NCBI GenBank assembly: GCA_020634115.1
Contig: JACKCH010000011.1
Coordinates: 124,001 to 188,000, forward strand
Reading direction: 5' to 3'
DNA length: 64,000 bases
Source of the DNA: Anaerolineaceae bacterium
GTDB taxonomy: Bacteria > Chloroflexota > Anaerolineae > Aggregatilineales > Phototrophicaceae
Position numbers and translations under genes: made by a program. Positions 1-8,187 of the stretch are shown here, piece after piece. Position 1 is the first letter of the stretch. Each line of letters starts with the position of its first letter. The notes beneath the pieces were generated by a model that saw nothing but the letters and a program-made list of their open reading frames with translations, had not been told where the DNA came from and did no database searches.

Positions 1-494
1 AACAGCAGAATTCCCTGCCCTAGCGTAGGCGCGACCATCGGCACCATGATGAACACGGTCATAACGAACGACATCACCCGCGCCATCGTTCGCCCCTCGT
101 AACGATCCCGCACCAGGGCGAGCGTGAGGGCGCGCGGCGATGATGCGCCAATCCCCTGCAACAGCCGCCCCCCCAGCAACATCGGGAAACTGACGGCCAG
201 CCCGCAGATCACTGCCCCGGCGATATACAGAGCAAAACCGGCATAAATCGCGGGTTTGCGCCCCGACCAATCGGAGAGCGGGCCAAAGAACATCTGCCCC
301 AGCGCCAACCCCAGAAACAGCATGGACACCACCAGCTGCCGGTTGTTCACGTCCTGGAGGCCCAGGTCACTGCCCATTTGCGGCAGGGCGGGCAACATGG
401 TATCCGTCGAGAGCGCCGTCAGGGACATCAGCAGCGAGCAGATGACCACAAATTCCTGAAAGGATAATTCACGTTTGATGACTCGTGCGATCAT
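1..494 (-). CDS. MFS drug-resistance transporter, Bcr/CflA type (3' end cut by window edge)
   Basis: This is the N-terminal part of a major facilitator exporter; about 164 residues are visible and the gene runs off the left edge. The start ATG is at 494 and the protein begins MIARVIKRELSFQEF. Membrane segments are visible from about residue 17 on. MFS motif A between TM2 and TM3 reads GPLSDWSGRKP. RLLQGIGASSPRAL followed by a VRDRYEG loop is typical of the Bcr/CflA drug-resistance subfamily. The family pumps small toxic molecules out by proton antiport; the substrate cannot be read from sequence. No partner gene lies immediately upstream. Confidence 0.85.
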   Translation of the reverse strand, partial: MIARVIKRELSFQEFVVICSLLMSLTALSTDTMLPALPQMGSDLGLQDVNNRQLVVSMLFLGLALGQMFFGPLSDWSGRKPAIYAGFALYIAGAVICGLAVSFPMLLGGRLLQGIGASSPRALTLALVRDRYEGRTMARVMSFVMTVFIMVPMVAPTLGQGILL

Positions 495-625
495 GAATCC
501 ACTTTCCGCACATTTACGATGCAGGTTGTTGTTGGTTTATAGCGTATATACGGACGCCTCATTGGGCGTCCTTACGTCGAATCATTGTAGGAACACGCAA
601 CGGTGTGTCCGCTGACTCCCGCATT

Positions 626-1036
626 TCACCCTTTTTCCGTCCATAGGAGTGCCAGCGCCAGACTCGCCAGCAGCCCTGCCAGCCCCCAGGCCGGAGCGCG
701 TGCGAGCATCGCCAGCATCAGCGTGAAGGGATAATCAGGATACAGGTGGGAATGCAGGGCGGTTTTGAACAACATCAACCCGGCAGCGGCCACCGCCCCG
801 CCACCGCCCGCCAGCAGCCCGGCCAGCGCCGCGCCCGGCAGCAGCCAGCGTCTCGGAATCACCCTGCCGCCAAAGCGGTTCACCACCAAGAGGCTCACGG
901 TCATCAACCCCAGCCCCGCGCCCAGCAACGCCACCGGCCAGACATGGTTATCCTCCGGCGACAGCCAGAAGAACACCAGCAGGCCATAGCCCACCGCCGC
1001 CAACCGCAGCCGGGGAGTCAGTATCGGGAGACGCAT
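626..1036 (-). CDS. small integral membrane protein, unknown family
   Basis: 136 residues, very hydrophobic, with three or four membrane segments and glycine/alanine-rich stretches (GLLAGGGGAVAAAGLML). I do not recognise the family. The start ATG overlaps the stop of the upstream GH13 gene (TGATG), so the two are likely translated in a coupled way. A TTG directly before the ATG could extend it by one residue. The pairing suggests a role linked to the glycosidase, but nothing in the protein says what. Confidence 0.6.
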   Translation of the reverse strand: MRLPILTPRLRLAAVGYGLLVFFWLSPEDNHVWPVALLGAGLGLMTVSLLVVNRFGGRVIPRRWLLPGAALAGLLAGGGGAVAAAGLMLFKTALHSHLYPDYPFTLMLAMLARAPAWGLAGLLASLALALLWTEKG

Positions 1037-2523
1037 CAAGCCCGTTCAAAGTGTAAGATGTGGGATTGGTAGGGAGCGAGGTCTACATATAACCCGATGC
1101 CATCCAGCAGTTCACCCTGGCGTAAATAGCGATCCCCGTTCAACACGTCGTTTAAGTGCCAGTCGTGCTGGGGGATGTCCGGCCAACCTTCCAGGCGGAT
1201 GTGTCCCTGGGATGGTGCGCCGGTCAGGTTGACGACAATCAACCGGTAGTCTTCGTTTGACCGCCAACCATAGGCGATCAGGTGCTTGTAGGTGTCATTT
1301 TCCTGGCCGGGTGTGATTTCAAAGAGCCGCCATTCGCCACTGCTGTAAATCGGGTGGCAGGTTTCCGCCAGCAGGTGGTCGTAGAAGGCTTTCAGTTCGT
1401 CCTGTACCGGCTCGTAAGGCTGCCGTCCGATCTGCACCGGGAGTTTGACCCGCCGTCCTTCAAACTGCCCCTGGTGGAGCAGCATCGCACCCGGCAGGGT
1501 ACAGATGAGTGTCGCGGCGGGGCGACTGCGTTCTAACCCCAGTGTTTCGGCAGCCCGGCCTTCGTCATGATTTTCGATAAAGCGGATCGAATGCCGTTGA
1601 TAGTCCAATGAGGCGTGCAGATGCGCCCGAATTTCCCCCACATTACTATCCATAATCAGGTCGTACAGATGTTTATCGTAGGTATAGTTGAAACCCAACC
1701 CTTGCAGGCGGGCTTCCATCCCCCAATACACTTCCGCAATGAAGTGAAAGTCGGGATACTGCGCCTGCACTGCCGGGATAATATCCGTCCAGAATTCGGT
1801 ATCCGGCGCGCTGGCGACATGGTCGCCCCAGGTGCGTTTGAATACCTCGTTGAGCATGAGCATCGCCATATCACAGCGCACGCCATCACACTGCGCGGCA
1901 ATATCCAGCAGGGTGTTCGTCACCATCGCCCGCAGGCCTTTGTGAAAGGCGTTTAACTGTGTGGTGTCAATCCAACCAGGGAAATAGGGGTCACGGCCAT
2001 GCGCCACGACAATCAACTGGCCGGTGGCAGACCGGGCGCTGAAGTAATTACCAGGGGCTTTTTTCAAGTCGCTGGGGGAACCTAAGACCAGGAATTCGGG
2101 ATGCACCCGCACCCAGGCATGGTCGGTGGCAACATGGTTGGGTACGAAGTCGAGAATCAATAGAATCCCGCGTTCACGCAGGCGTTGCCGGAACTTCGCC
2201 AGTCCATGCGCCCCACCCAGGTTTTCATCCACCTGGTACGCCCCAATGGCATAAGGCGACCCGATCACATCATCATGCGTCAGGTCAGGTAGGGCGGACC
2301 GGTACTCGCTGACATATTTATTGGCGCTGGCGCGGGCCGCCGGACTGCGCCACCAGATACCCATCAACCACACCACGTTACAGCCGGTGTCCACAATCTC
2401 GTCCAGCACGTGATCCGGCAGATTTTCCAGCGTAACCGGCCAGTTGTAACCCCGGCTCAGGCTGTCCAGCCATACCCAGGTGTTGATTTCGTAAATGATT
2501 GGTTTTTCCGGCCAGACGGTCAC
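1036..2523 (-). CDS. GH13 alpha-amylase family glycosidase
   Basis: A cytoplasmic GH13 TIM-barrel glycoside hydrolase of about 495 residues without a signal peptide. The four conserved regions are visible: LILDFVPNHV (region I), DGVRCDMAML with the nucleophile Asp (region II), FIAEVYWG with the acid/base Glu (region III) and FIENHDEGR with the third catalytic Asp (region IV). The GTG start at 2523 follows AGGAG by 6 nt; an in-frame start 66 nt further upstream has no such site. The family cleaves or transfers alpha-glucosidic bonds; exact specificity is open. Downstream it overlaps a membrane protein. A GT4 glycosyltransferase and a LacI regulator follow upstream on the same strand, suggesting sugar metabolism. 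Confidence 0.88.
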   Translation of the reverse strand: MTVWPEKPIIYEINTWVWLDSLSRGYNWPVTLENLPDHVLDEIVDTGCNVVWLMGIWWRSPAARASANKYVSEYRSALPDLTHDDVIGSPYAIGAYQVDENLGGAHGLAKFRQRLRERGILLILDFVPNHVATDHAWVRVHPEFLVLGSPSDLKKAPGNYFSARSATGQLIVVAHGRDPYFPGWIDTTQLNAFHKGLRAMVTNTLLDIAAQCDGVRCDMAMLMLNEVFKRTWGDHVASAPDTEFWTDIIPAVQAQYPDFHFIAEVYWGMEARLQGLGFNYTYDKHLYDLIMDSNVGEIRAHLHASLDYQRHSIRFIENHDEGRAAETLGLERSRPAATLICTLPGAMLLHQGQFEGRRVKLPVQIGRQPYEPVQDELKAFYDHLLAETCHPIYSSGEWRLFEITPGQENDTYKHLIAYGWRSNEDYRLIVVNLTGAPSQGHIRLEGWPDIPQHDWHLNDVLNGDRYLRQGELLDGIGLYVDLAPYQSHILHFERA

Positions 2524-2623
2524 ACGGCGCTCCTGTGCGTAGTTGAGGAAAACAGCCACATAATACACCTTAACAGAGGCGCATTTCAACTAACTTGCAG
2601 GTGGAGGGGAGCAATTCGATAGG

Positions 2624-2738
2624 GTGGCATCCACAAATTTCCGTTTGTGCTTTACCTCACCCCTTCCGAACCTTCGGTTCTCCCTCCCCTCTCCACAATG
2701 GAGAGGGGAAAACGAGCATAGCGAGTAGGGGTGAGGTC
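2624..2738. repeat. family A palindromic repeat, copy 1
   Basis: Outer arms ACCTCACCCCT (2654-2664) and AGGGGTGAGGT (2727-2737) enclose an inner hairpin CCCCTCTCC/GGAGAGGGG (2686-2694 and 2700-2708). The left flank GGCATCCACAAA also recurs. A second full copy lies at 15921-16031, a short inner-deleted and partly reversed copy at 30624-30662, and a left-half copy inside a gene at 47741-47766. Confidence 0.85.
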
Positions 2739-2987
2739 AGGGAATTAAATCAGTTTATGGATTTTGTCCAAATATTGAAATGCACCCGAAGTAGGCGGAG
2801 TATATTTCAATAGGATGACAATGCCGTGTTTTATGCCATCCATCGGCGGCATTTGGTTGCATCGGGCGGTGTTTCTGCCGCAAATTGCCTCATCAAATGG
2901 TGTTCTGGTCGAGTCAACAAGGGGAAAAACAGGGGCGTTTTTGCCGCATTCCGGTTTTTTGCTTCCATTGCAGTGATTGCTGCAAGG

Positions 2988-3075
2988 TGGGTGGTTAGTG
3001 GTCAGTCATCAGTTTTCAGTGGTCAGTACAAGCAGTGGACAGTCGTTAGCAGTCATCGGTGGGCATTCGTCAGAG
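2988..3075. repeat. family E short-period TCAG repeats, block 1
   Basis: Degenerate heptad-like copies of GTCAGT, TTTTCAGT and GGTCAGT follow each other (GTGGTCAGTCATCAGTTTTC and onwards). Related blocks are at about 5974-6080, 11648-11706 and 39165-39325. These blocks recombine and drift easily; their function is unknown. Confidence 0.65.
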
Positions 3076-3242
3076 GGCAGGATGGTTTGTCCATTCCACA
3101 ATAGCATAAAATGGATATGAGATGGTGAATATTTGCGCGAATATTTGTTCAAACATTTGTTCCGGTTGGCTGCTGGCTGCTCCCGACAGAACCGCCCTAA
3201 GGTTTTTTCAAGAAATTCGTTATTTAGCGTCTCCCTCCCAGC

Positions 3243-3267
3243 GGACGAGGCAGGCCTCGCCCCTACA
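3243..3267 (-). repeat. family D palindrome, reversed
   Basis: Reads CGAGGCAGGCCTCG followed by CCCCTAC, which on the minus strand is GTAGGGGCGAGG and its mirror arm. It lies about 20 bases past the stop codon of the GT4 gene and may help end its transcript. Confidence 0.55.
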
Positions 3268-3284
3268 AAGGAACACATTATTAT

Positions 3285-4523
3285 CTAGAACCGCCCTAAA
3301 ACCGTCTCCAGCACGTCCGCCAGTTTTTCGTAGGAGAAGTGCGTTTGGCAGACTTCATAGTTGTGTTTCGCCACCGCCTGCCGTTTGGCCGGGTTGTCGA
3401 GCAGGTCACGCACCTGGGCGAGGACTTCTGGCGTGAGGTCGTGCGTGAACTCCACTGCCTGCACGCCCGCCGGCTTAATGTCGGAAAGATACATGGCGTA
3501 AGTATGTACCACCACCGGCTGGCCGAAGTACAGCGCCTCGATGAAGGCGTTGCCGAACCCCTCATACGTGCTGGGATAAGTGATGAGCGTCGCGTGTGGG
3601 TAAATATCCCACAGACTGTAAACACGGTGGCCGTCCCCTTCGCCCCGTTGGTCGCTCACGTAATCCGCGATGAAACGGTAGCGAATCCCGGCGCGATCCG
3701 CCTCTTCACGCAGCCACGCCCCATAACCGCCCGGTTCGTCGCCCTCGTAGCCAGTGATAAGCAGAATCAGGCGCGGGTCGTCCAGCTTACGCACCAGTTC
3801 CACCGCTTTTTCAATCGCTTTGCGCCGGGCGATGCGGGTCGGTTGCAGGATGATGACATCCTCCGCGCTCAACCCCAGTTCCGCCCGGAAACTGGCGGCA
3901 TACTCGTCTAAGGCCGGTGGCGGCGTGGCGAAGTCAAACACGTTGGGCAGATAGTCGGCCTGGATGCCGCGCCGGGCATACAGTTGGCGCTGCATGGGCG
4001 TGTTAATCACCAGATGGCGGACGGTTTCCAGGTTGGGCGGGAAGGCCATATCGAGGATGTCCTGAATCCCGTTGGTCAGGAAACGCTCACGCTCCCAGTA
4101 AAAATCGTGGTTGTGGCAGATGGTCGGGATGCGGGTACGGGCGACAAAATCATGAATCGCCACGCCCAACGCGATATTCATGGGGATGGCGCAGGCGTTT
4201 TGCGGCACAATCAGGTCGATGCTGTAGTCGCTGACAAAGCGTTCGAGTTCGCTTCGCAGAAAGTCGGCCTGTTGGTAGATGCGGCGGGTGAGTTCGCGCG
4301 AGCCGTGCGGCGTCCCGAAGGCGGCGTCATGGAGGGCTTTGGCGTCCGGGTGGGTGAAGTGCATGGCGGGCGTCAACTGCCCCGGTGGGCTGTCCACGCT
4401 GAGTTCCCCGGCACAATAGAAACTCTCATGCCCCATGCCTTCCAGCACCTGGGCGAGCTTGGCCGTTTCCAGGCTGACGCCATCCACCCCCGCCAACCGG
4501 GTTGACACAAAACCGATACGCAT
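3285..4523 (-). CDS. glycosyltransferase family 4 (GT-B fold)
   Basis: 412 residues. The N-terminal Rossmann half starts MRIGFVSTRLAGVDGVSLET, where GVDGVSLE is the glycine-rich acceptor loop. The C-terminal half carries the donor site: ILQPTRIARRKAIEKAVE and EGFGNAFIEA, the EX7E motif of retaining GT4 enzymes. It moves a sugar from an activated donor to an unknown acceptor in the cytoplasm. The start ATG has AGGGAT about 8 nt upstream. A LacI regulator lies 260 bases upstream and a GH13 enzyme lies downstream on the same strand, so a saccharide pathway under LacI control is plausible. Confidence 0.85.
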   Translation of the reverse strand: MRIGFVSTRLAGVDGVSLETAKLAQVLEGMGHESFYCAGELSVDSPPGQLTPAMHFTHPDAKALHDAAFGTPHGSRELTRRIYQQADFLRSELERFVSDYSIDLIVPQNACAIPMNIALGVAIHDFVARTRIPTICHNHDFYWERERFLTNGIQDILDMAFPPNLETVRHLVINTPMQRQLYARRGIQADYLPNVFDFATPPPALDEYAASFRAELGLSAEDVIILQPTRIARRKAIEKAVELVRKLDDPRLILLITGYEGDEPGGYGAWLREEADRAGIRYRFIADYVSDQRGEGDGHRVYSLWDIYPHATLITYPSTYEGFGNAFIEALYFGQPVVVHTYAMYLSDIKPAGVQAVEFTHDLTPEVLAQVRDLLDNPAKRQAVAKHNYEVCQTHFSYEKLADVLETVLGRF

Positions 4524-4539
4524 GTTGCTTATCCCTGTT

Positions 4540-4745
4540 TTATTCTATGCGAATCGCCTTTTCTAACCCCTCCCCAACCCTCCTTCGCGGGGGCAACCCC
4601 TCCCTAACCCTCCCCGTGAACGGGGCGGGGACTGGTCAGTCGGAACCAACAAGTCTCCCCTGCTGGCGGTGACCGAAGGAAAGATTTAGAGGGGGTAAAA
4701 GGCCAGAAACGTACATTTACACGAAATCTACATTTTGATGCAATC
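4540..4745. repeat. family B repeat element, copy 1
   Basis: Contains AACCCTCC blocks, the hairpin-forming CCGTGAACGG, AACAAGTCTCCCCTGCTGGC, and GATTTAGAGGGGGT. It ends with ATTTTGATGCAATCGC. The right end matches the right end of the 14516-14740 copy, which carries terminal inverted repeats. It separates the GT4 and LacI genes. Confidence 0.75.
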
Positions 4746-4758
4746 GCCCTGCCTTTGC

Positions 4759-5784
4759 CTACCGGCGCGGCTGGCCGCTGGACTCACGAATCACCAGTTC
4801 CGGTTTGAGCAGAATCCCAGTTTCGGCCAGCGGTTCGTTGTTGATGACCTTAATCAGAATCTCCGTGACCTGTTCCCCGATGGTGTAGATCGGCTGGCGT
4901 ACCGTCGTTAGCGCGGGCGTGGCGTGTTCCGCTGCCGGAATACCGTCAAACCCGCCGACGGCTATATCCGCACCGGGGAGCAGGCCGCGTTCATGAATCG
5001 CGTTCATCGCGCCGATGCCCATCAGGTCGTTACAGGCCACAATCGCGGTGAGCTGGGGGTTGGCCTCCAGCAGTTGCCCCGCCGCTGTGTAGCCACCCTG
5101 CCGCTTCATGTCGCCATAGACGACATATTCCGCCCGGTAGGGGATGCCCGCCACCGCCAGTCCATCGCGGTAGCCATCCAGGCGATAGGGGGTGTAAGCG
5201 ATATTTTTCGGCGGGAGAATCAGGCCGATGTCGGTATGCCCATAGGCGACAAAATGCGTCACCAGTTCAGAAATCCCTAACCGGCTGTCCACATCAATGT
5301 ACGGAAAATCCGTCACCTGATCCGGCGCGGCTCGCCCCGAAACCACAAACGGGTGATTAAGCGAACGGAGGTAGGCGATACGCGGGTCGTCATGGTAGGT
5401 GCGAGCCAGGATCATACCGTCCACCCGGTTGCCGCCCACAATCCGGTAGTAGGCGTCCATTTCGTTGGCTTCCGGCAGTTGGGCGCTCACCAGCACATCA
5501 TACTGACGGCGGGCGGCGGTGTGCGTCACCCCACGAATCAGGATGCTGAAGAAATCATCTTCGATACTCTGCGGCGCGGCGGGGATAATCAGCCCGATGG
5601 TGTAAGTGCGCTGGCTGCGCAGTTGCCGGGCAATCAGATTTGGTTGATAGCCCAGTTCATCCGCGATCTGCATGATGTACTGGCGCGTTTTTTCGTTCAC
5701 ATCGCTGAACCCACCGAGCGCCCGCGACACAGTGGTGACGGAAAACCCGGCTTTTTCAGCGATTTCTTTAAGCGTGACCTGCAT
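4759..5784 (-). CDS. LacI family transcriptional regulator
   Basis: 341 residues, normal LacI/GalR length. The N-terminal helix-turn-helix reads VTLKEIAEKAGFSVTTVSRA, followed by the hinge region and a periplasmic-binding-protein-like sensor domain (TYTIGLIIPAAPQSIEDDFF, GGFDGIPAAEH, TTVRQPIYTIGE). The ATG at 5784 puts the HTH at the very N-terminus, as usual; an upstream in-frame start would add 29 unrelated residues. The ligand is probably a sugar. Likely targets are the adjacent GT4 and GH13 genes or the regulator itself; no operator was assigned with confidence. Confidence 0.92.
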   Translation of the reverse strand: MQVTLKEIAEKAGFSVTTVSRALGGFSDVNEKTRQYIMQIADELGYQPNLIARQLRSQRTYTIGLIIPAAPQSIEDDFFSILIRGVTHTAARRQYDVLVSAQLPEANEMDAYYRIVGGNRVDGMILARTYHDDPRIAYLRSLNHPFVVSGRAAPDQVTDFPYIDVDSRLGISELVTHFVAYGHTDIGLILPPKNIAYTPYRLDGYRDGLAVAGIPYRAEYVVYGDMKRQGGYTAAGQLLEANPQLTAIVACNDLMGIGAMNAIHERGLLPGADIAVGGFDGIPAAEHATPALTTVRQPIYTIGEQVTEILIKVINNEPLAETGILLKPELVIRESSGQPRR

Positions 5785-6135
5785 AAGACTCTGAACATGA
5801 ATAGGCGGAAAGAAAGTTCCCAAAACCTTTCGGAACGCTTCAAGTATATGAAACACCCGGCGTGCTGTCAATTTTCGCGGCGAGTCAGGGCGTAGCGATT
5901 GCCCTGTGCTCTCCCTGCGTTGTGGTTCACATTCGTGCCGGACATAGGTAGAATAGACATCGAGATAAAGGTTTTCAGCCGTCAGTTTTCAGTAAAAGCA
6001 ATGCTGAGGCAGTTCGCCGAGACCCTAAAGTGCTAATCAGCTAAGGTGCTAAAAAGCCAGAGGCCAGCAGCCAGTGGCCTGAGAAGTACCATATTTGTGT
6101 TTCACATAGAACATGACGTATATCGAGAGGATGCG
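5785..6135. other. intergenic region with family E repeats
   Basis: Spacer between divergent genes. It contains TCAGCCGTCAGTTTTCAGT (about 5978-5996) and a mixed block with GCTAATCAGCTAAGGTGCTA and CCAGAGGCCAGCAGCCAGTG (about 6030-6080). No gene or clear promoter was found. The same two motifs recur together at 39165-39325. Confidence 0.6.
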
Positions 6136-6963
6136 ATGCTGAAATTCATCTCCGGGCGCGAGGTTCTGCACCGGCTATTTATCACCGGCTTGCTCACCGG
6201 GCTGCTCACGGCCTGTGGGATGGAGTCGGCGCGTCAGGCCGCACTACCACAGGAAATCACCCTGCTCACCCACAATCTTCATGCCGAACCGGACATCGTG
6301 CAGCCGTTTGCCGACATCATCCGCGAATCCGGCGCGGACATTGTGGCGCTGCAGGAGGTCAGCCGGGCGGCAGCGGCGCTGTTTGAGCAGGAACTCGGAG
6401 AAGTTTATCCCTACCAGGTGACGGCTTTGGCGAGTGGGCGCTATAACGGGCAGGCGATTCTGAGCCGGTATCCAATTCTGAAGCAAGAATCGTGGGAACA
6501 TGAACGGCGGCTGCTGCGGGTCGTGGTGGATGTGAACAGCGTCCCGGTCACGGTGTACAACGTGCATCCCACCAGCCCCGGCACCACCGGCATGAGTACG
6601 ACGCAGCGCAGCAGCGATATTACCTTCATGCTGGAACAGGCGGCGCAGGAAACCAACCTGACAATCCTGATGGGCGATTTCAACAGTGAATCCTGGTCAG
6701 GGGATTACAAGACCGTCGCCACCACCTTTGAGGACGCCTTCGCCACTGTGGGGGAAGGCAGTGGCGTCACCTACCCGGACTACAGCCAACCGCAGTCCCG
6801 CGTGAATGCCCGGCTGCCCGCGTTTACCCCGCTCCTTATCCGGCTGGACTATATCTTCTACAGTGTGGGCTTCACGCCGCTCTCGGCGCGGGTGTGGCCG
6901 TCTTCCGGCGGCTCCGACCATCGCCCGGTGGTTGCCACGCTGCGCCTGGATGGGACATCCTGA
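6136..6963 (+). CDS. lipoprotein of the endonuclease/exonuclease/phosphatase family
   Basis: 275 residues from the ATG at 6136, which follows GAGAGG by 5 nt. A short lipoprotein signal ends in the lipobox LLTAC, so it is probably anchored outside the cytoplasmic membrane. The EEP fold motifs are present in order: HNLHAEPD, VALQEV (metal-binding Glu), GQAILSRYPI, MGDFNSES (Asp/Asn), LDYIFYS and GGSDHRPVV (catalytic Asp-His). Family members hydrolyse phosphodiester bonds in nucleic acids, inositol phosphates or lipids; the surface position favours a scavenging or lipid role, but that is inference. Confidence 0.85.
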   Translation: MLKFISGREVLHRLFITGLLTGLLTACGMESARQAALPQEITLLTHNLHAEPDIVQPFADIIRESGADIVALQEVSRAAAALFEQELGEVYPYQVTALASGRYNGQAILSRYPILKQESWEHERRLLRVVVDVNSVPVTVYNVHPTSPGTTGMSTTQRSSDITFMLEQAAQETNLTILMGDFNSESWSGDYKTVATTFEDAFATVGEGSGVTYPDYSQPQSRVNARLPAFTPLLIRLDYIFYSVGFTPLSARVWPSSGGSDHRPVVATLRLDGTS

Positions 6964-7076
6964 TTGCCGTTTGCAACCGGGGGATGGGCAGCCACGTAGT
7001 ATAATCATGAGTGCATCGGACGCATGTTCGCGCTATGTGTGTGTCCGTATCCTGATTCCAATCGTGGAGAATCACT

Positions 7077-7406
7077 ATGCTGAAAGGCTTTGTCAACCAA
7101 ATACTACTCACCTGGCGGCTGCTGCGTGACCCGCGTGTGCCGCTGTGGACGAAATCCATCGCCTTCCTCGGCGTGATCTATATCCTGTCGCCCCTGGACT
7201 TCATCCCGGATGTCTTTCTCATCATCGGCCAGTTAGACGACCTGGGTATCCTGCTGGGCGGAATGCGATTGTTCGAGGCGCTTTCTCCACCCTACGTAGT
7301 CGAAGAACACCGGATGGCACTGCAACAGCGCGGCAAGCCGCTGGAAACCGTGAATGCGCCGGATTATCGAATCATTGACGACTCAAGTGATGATTCGCGC
7401 GCATGA
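7077..7406 (+). CDS. DUF1232 (YkvA-like) membrane protein
   Basis: 109 residues. The DUF1232 signature is clear: DPRVPLWTKSIAFLGVIYI, then LSPLDFIPD and LDDLGIL, forming a helical hairpin thought to sit in the membrane. The function of the family is not known. The ATG has GGAG 7 nt upstream, and a TATAAT hexamer lies at 7000-7005. Its last four bases overlap the start of the SGNH hydrolase (ATGA), so the two are co-translated. Confidence 0.88.
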   Translation: MLKGFVNQILLTWRLLRDPRVPLWTKSIAFLGVIYILSPLDFIPDVFLIIGQLDDLGILLGGMRLFEALSPPYVVEEHRMALQQRGKPLETVNAPDYRIIDDSSDDSRA

Positions 7407-8158
7407 CGCGCCGAACGCGACTCGCATTCACGGGGCTGGTTGCCCTCCTGGTGGTGGTCATCATGGCAGCAGTCATCGGGGGACTCTTTTTGTTTCGCAC
7501 AGCGGAACAGTATTATCGTGATTCGAATGCGATTCGCCTCGACCCGCTCGGCCTAAGCGCGTTCACAGACATCCCCACACCCCTCCCCGGCAACCGCAGA
7601 GTGGTGTTTTACGGCGATTCACGAGCGGCCCGCTGGCCCGCGCCGATTGTAGATGGTTTCACGTTCATCAACCGGGGCATGGAAGGGCAAACCTCGGCCC
7701 AGGTCGCGGGGCGTTTTGATGCCCATATCCGTCCACTGCAACCAAACATCCTCCTGGTGCAGATGTGCGTCAACGATCTCAAGACCATCCCCCTGTTCCC
7801 TGAACGGCAGGATGAGATTATCGCGGATTGCCTCACGCACACCCGGCAGGTGGTCGCTCAGGCACGGGACATGGGGGCGACGGTCATCGTGACGACGGTG
7901 TTCCCGGTGGGTGTGCCGTCGCTCGAACGGCGGTTGTTTTTCTGGTCAGTTGATATTGCTAAGGCAGTGGATACGGTCAATGCGGCGCTGCATGATCTGG
8001 CCGGGGAAGGCGTCTATGTGCTGGATACCTATACCATCCTGGCCGACGACTCCGGGCTGACGCGCCCGGCATACGCTGCCGACACACTGCACCTCAACCC
8101 AGCGGGCTATGCTGCCCTTAACGTGGCACTGGTAGAACTGCTGAAATCTTGCCCCTAG
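7403..8158 (+). CDS. membrane-anchored SGNH/GDSL hydrolase
   Basis: 251 residues: one N-terminal membrane segment (about residues 8-30), then an SGNH esterase/acyl-hydrolase domain outside. Block I is VVFYGDSRAARW with the nucleophile Ser, block II the Gly in NRGMEGQTS, block III the Asn in CVNDLKT, and block V is DTLHLNPAGY with the catalytic Asp and His. All four invariant residues are therefore present. The substrate is unknown; likely esters or acetyl groups on surface glycans or lipids. It overlaps the DUF1232 gene by 4 bases and converges with the next gene. Confidence 0.85.
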   Translation: MTRRTRLAFTGLVALLVVVIMAAVIGGLFLFRTAEQYYRDSNAIRLDPLGLSAFTDIPTPLPGNRRVVFYGDSRAARWPAPIVDGFTFINRGMEGQTSAQVAGRFDAHIRPLQPNILLVQMCVNDLKTIPLFPERQDEIIADCLTHTRQVVAQARDMGATVIVTTVFPVGVPSLERRLFFWSVDIAKAVDTVNAALHDLAGEGVYVLDTYTILADDSGLTRPAYAADTLHLNPAGYAALNVALVELLKSCP

Positions 8159-8187
8159 ACACAACGGCAGCAGAACGTTTCCACGGC

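Larger units (their letters stand above)
2524..3284. other. long intergenic region filled with repeats
   Basis: 760 bases without a convincing gene. It holds a complete family A palindrome (2624-2738), a block of TCAGTTTTCAGTGGTCAGT-like short-period repeats (about 2988-3075), a short GGCTGCTGGCTGCT repeat (about 3168-3182), a reversed family D palindrome (3243-3267) and a 13-bp direct repeat (3188-3200 and 3287-3299). Short open frames here overlap these repeats and have no ribosome site. Confidence 0.7.

Noticed and set aside
1036..2523. Sucrose phosphorylase as a specific name for the GH13 gene
   Set aside because: GH13 motifs are clear but subfamily residues could not be checked by eye, so only the family is called.
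2988..3075. Possible CRISPR array in the TCAG repeats
   Set aside because: Repeat units are 6-8 bases and degenerate, with no regular spacers and no cas genes nearby.
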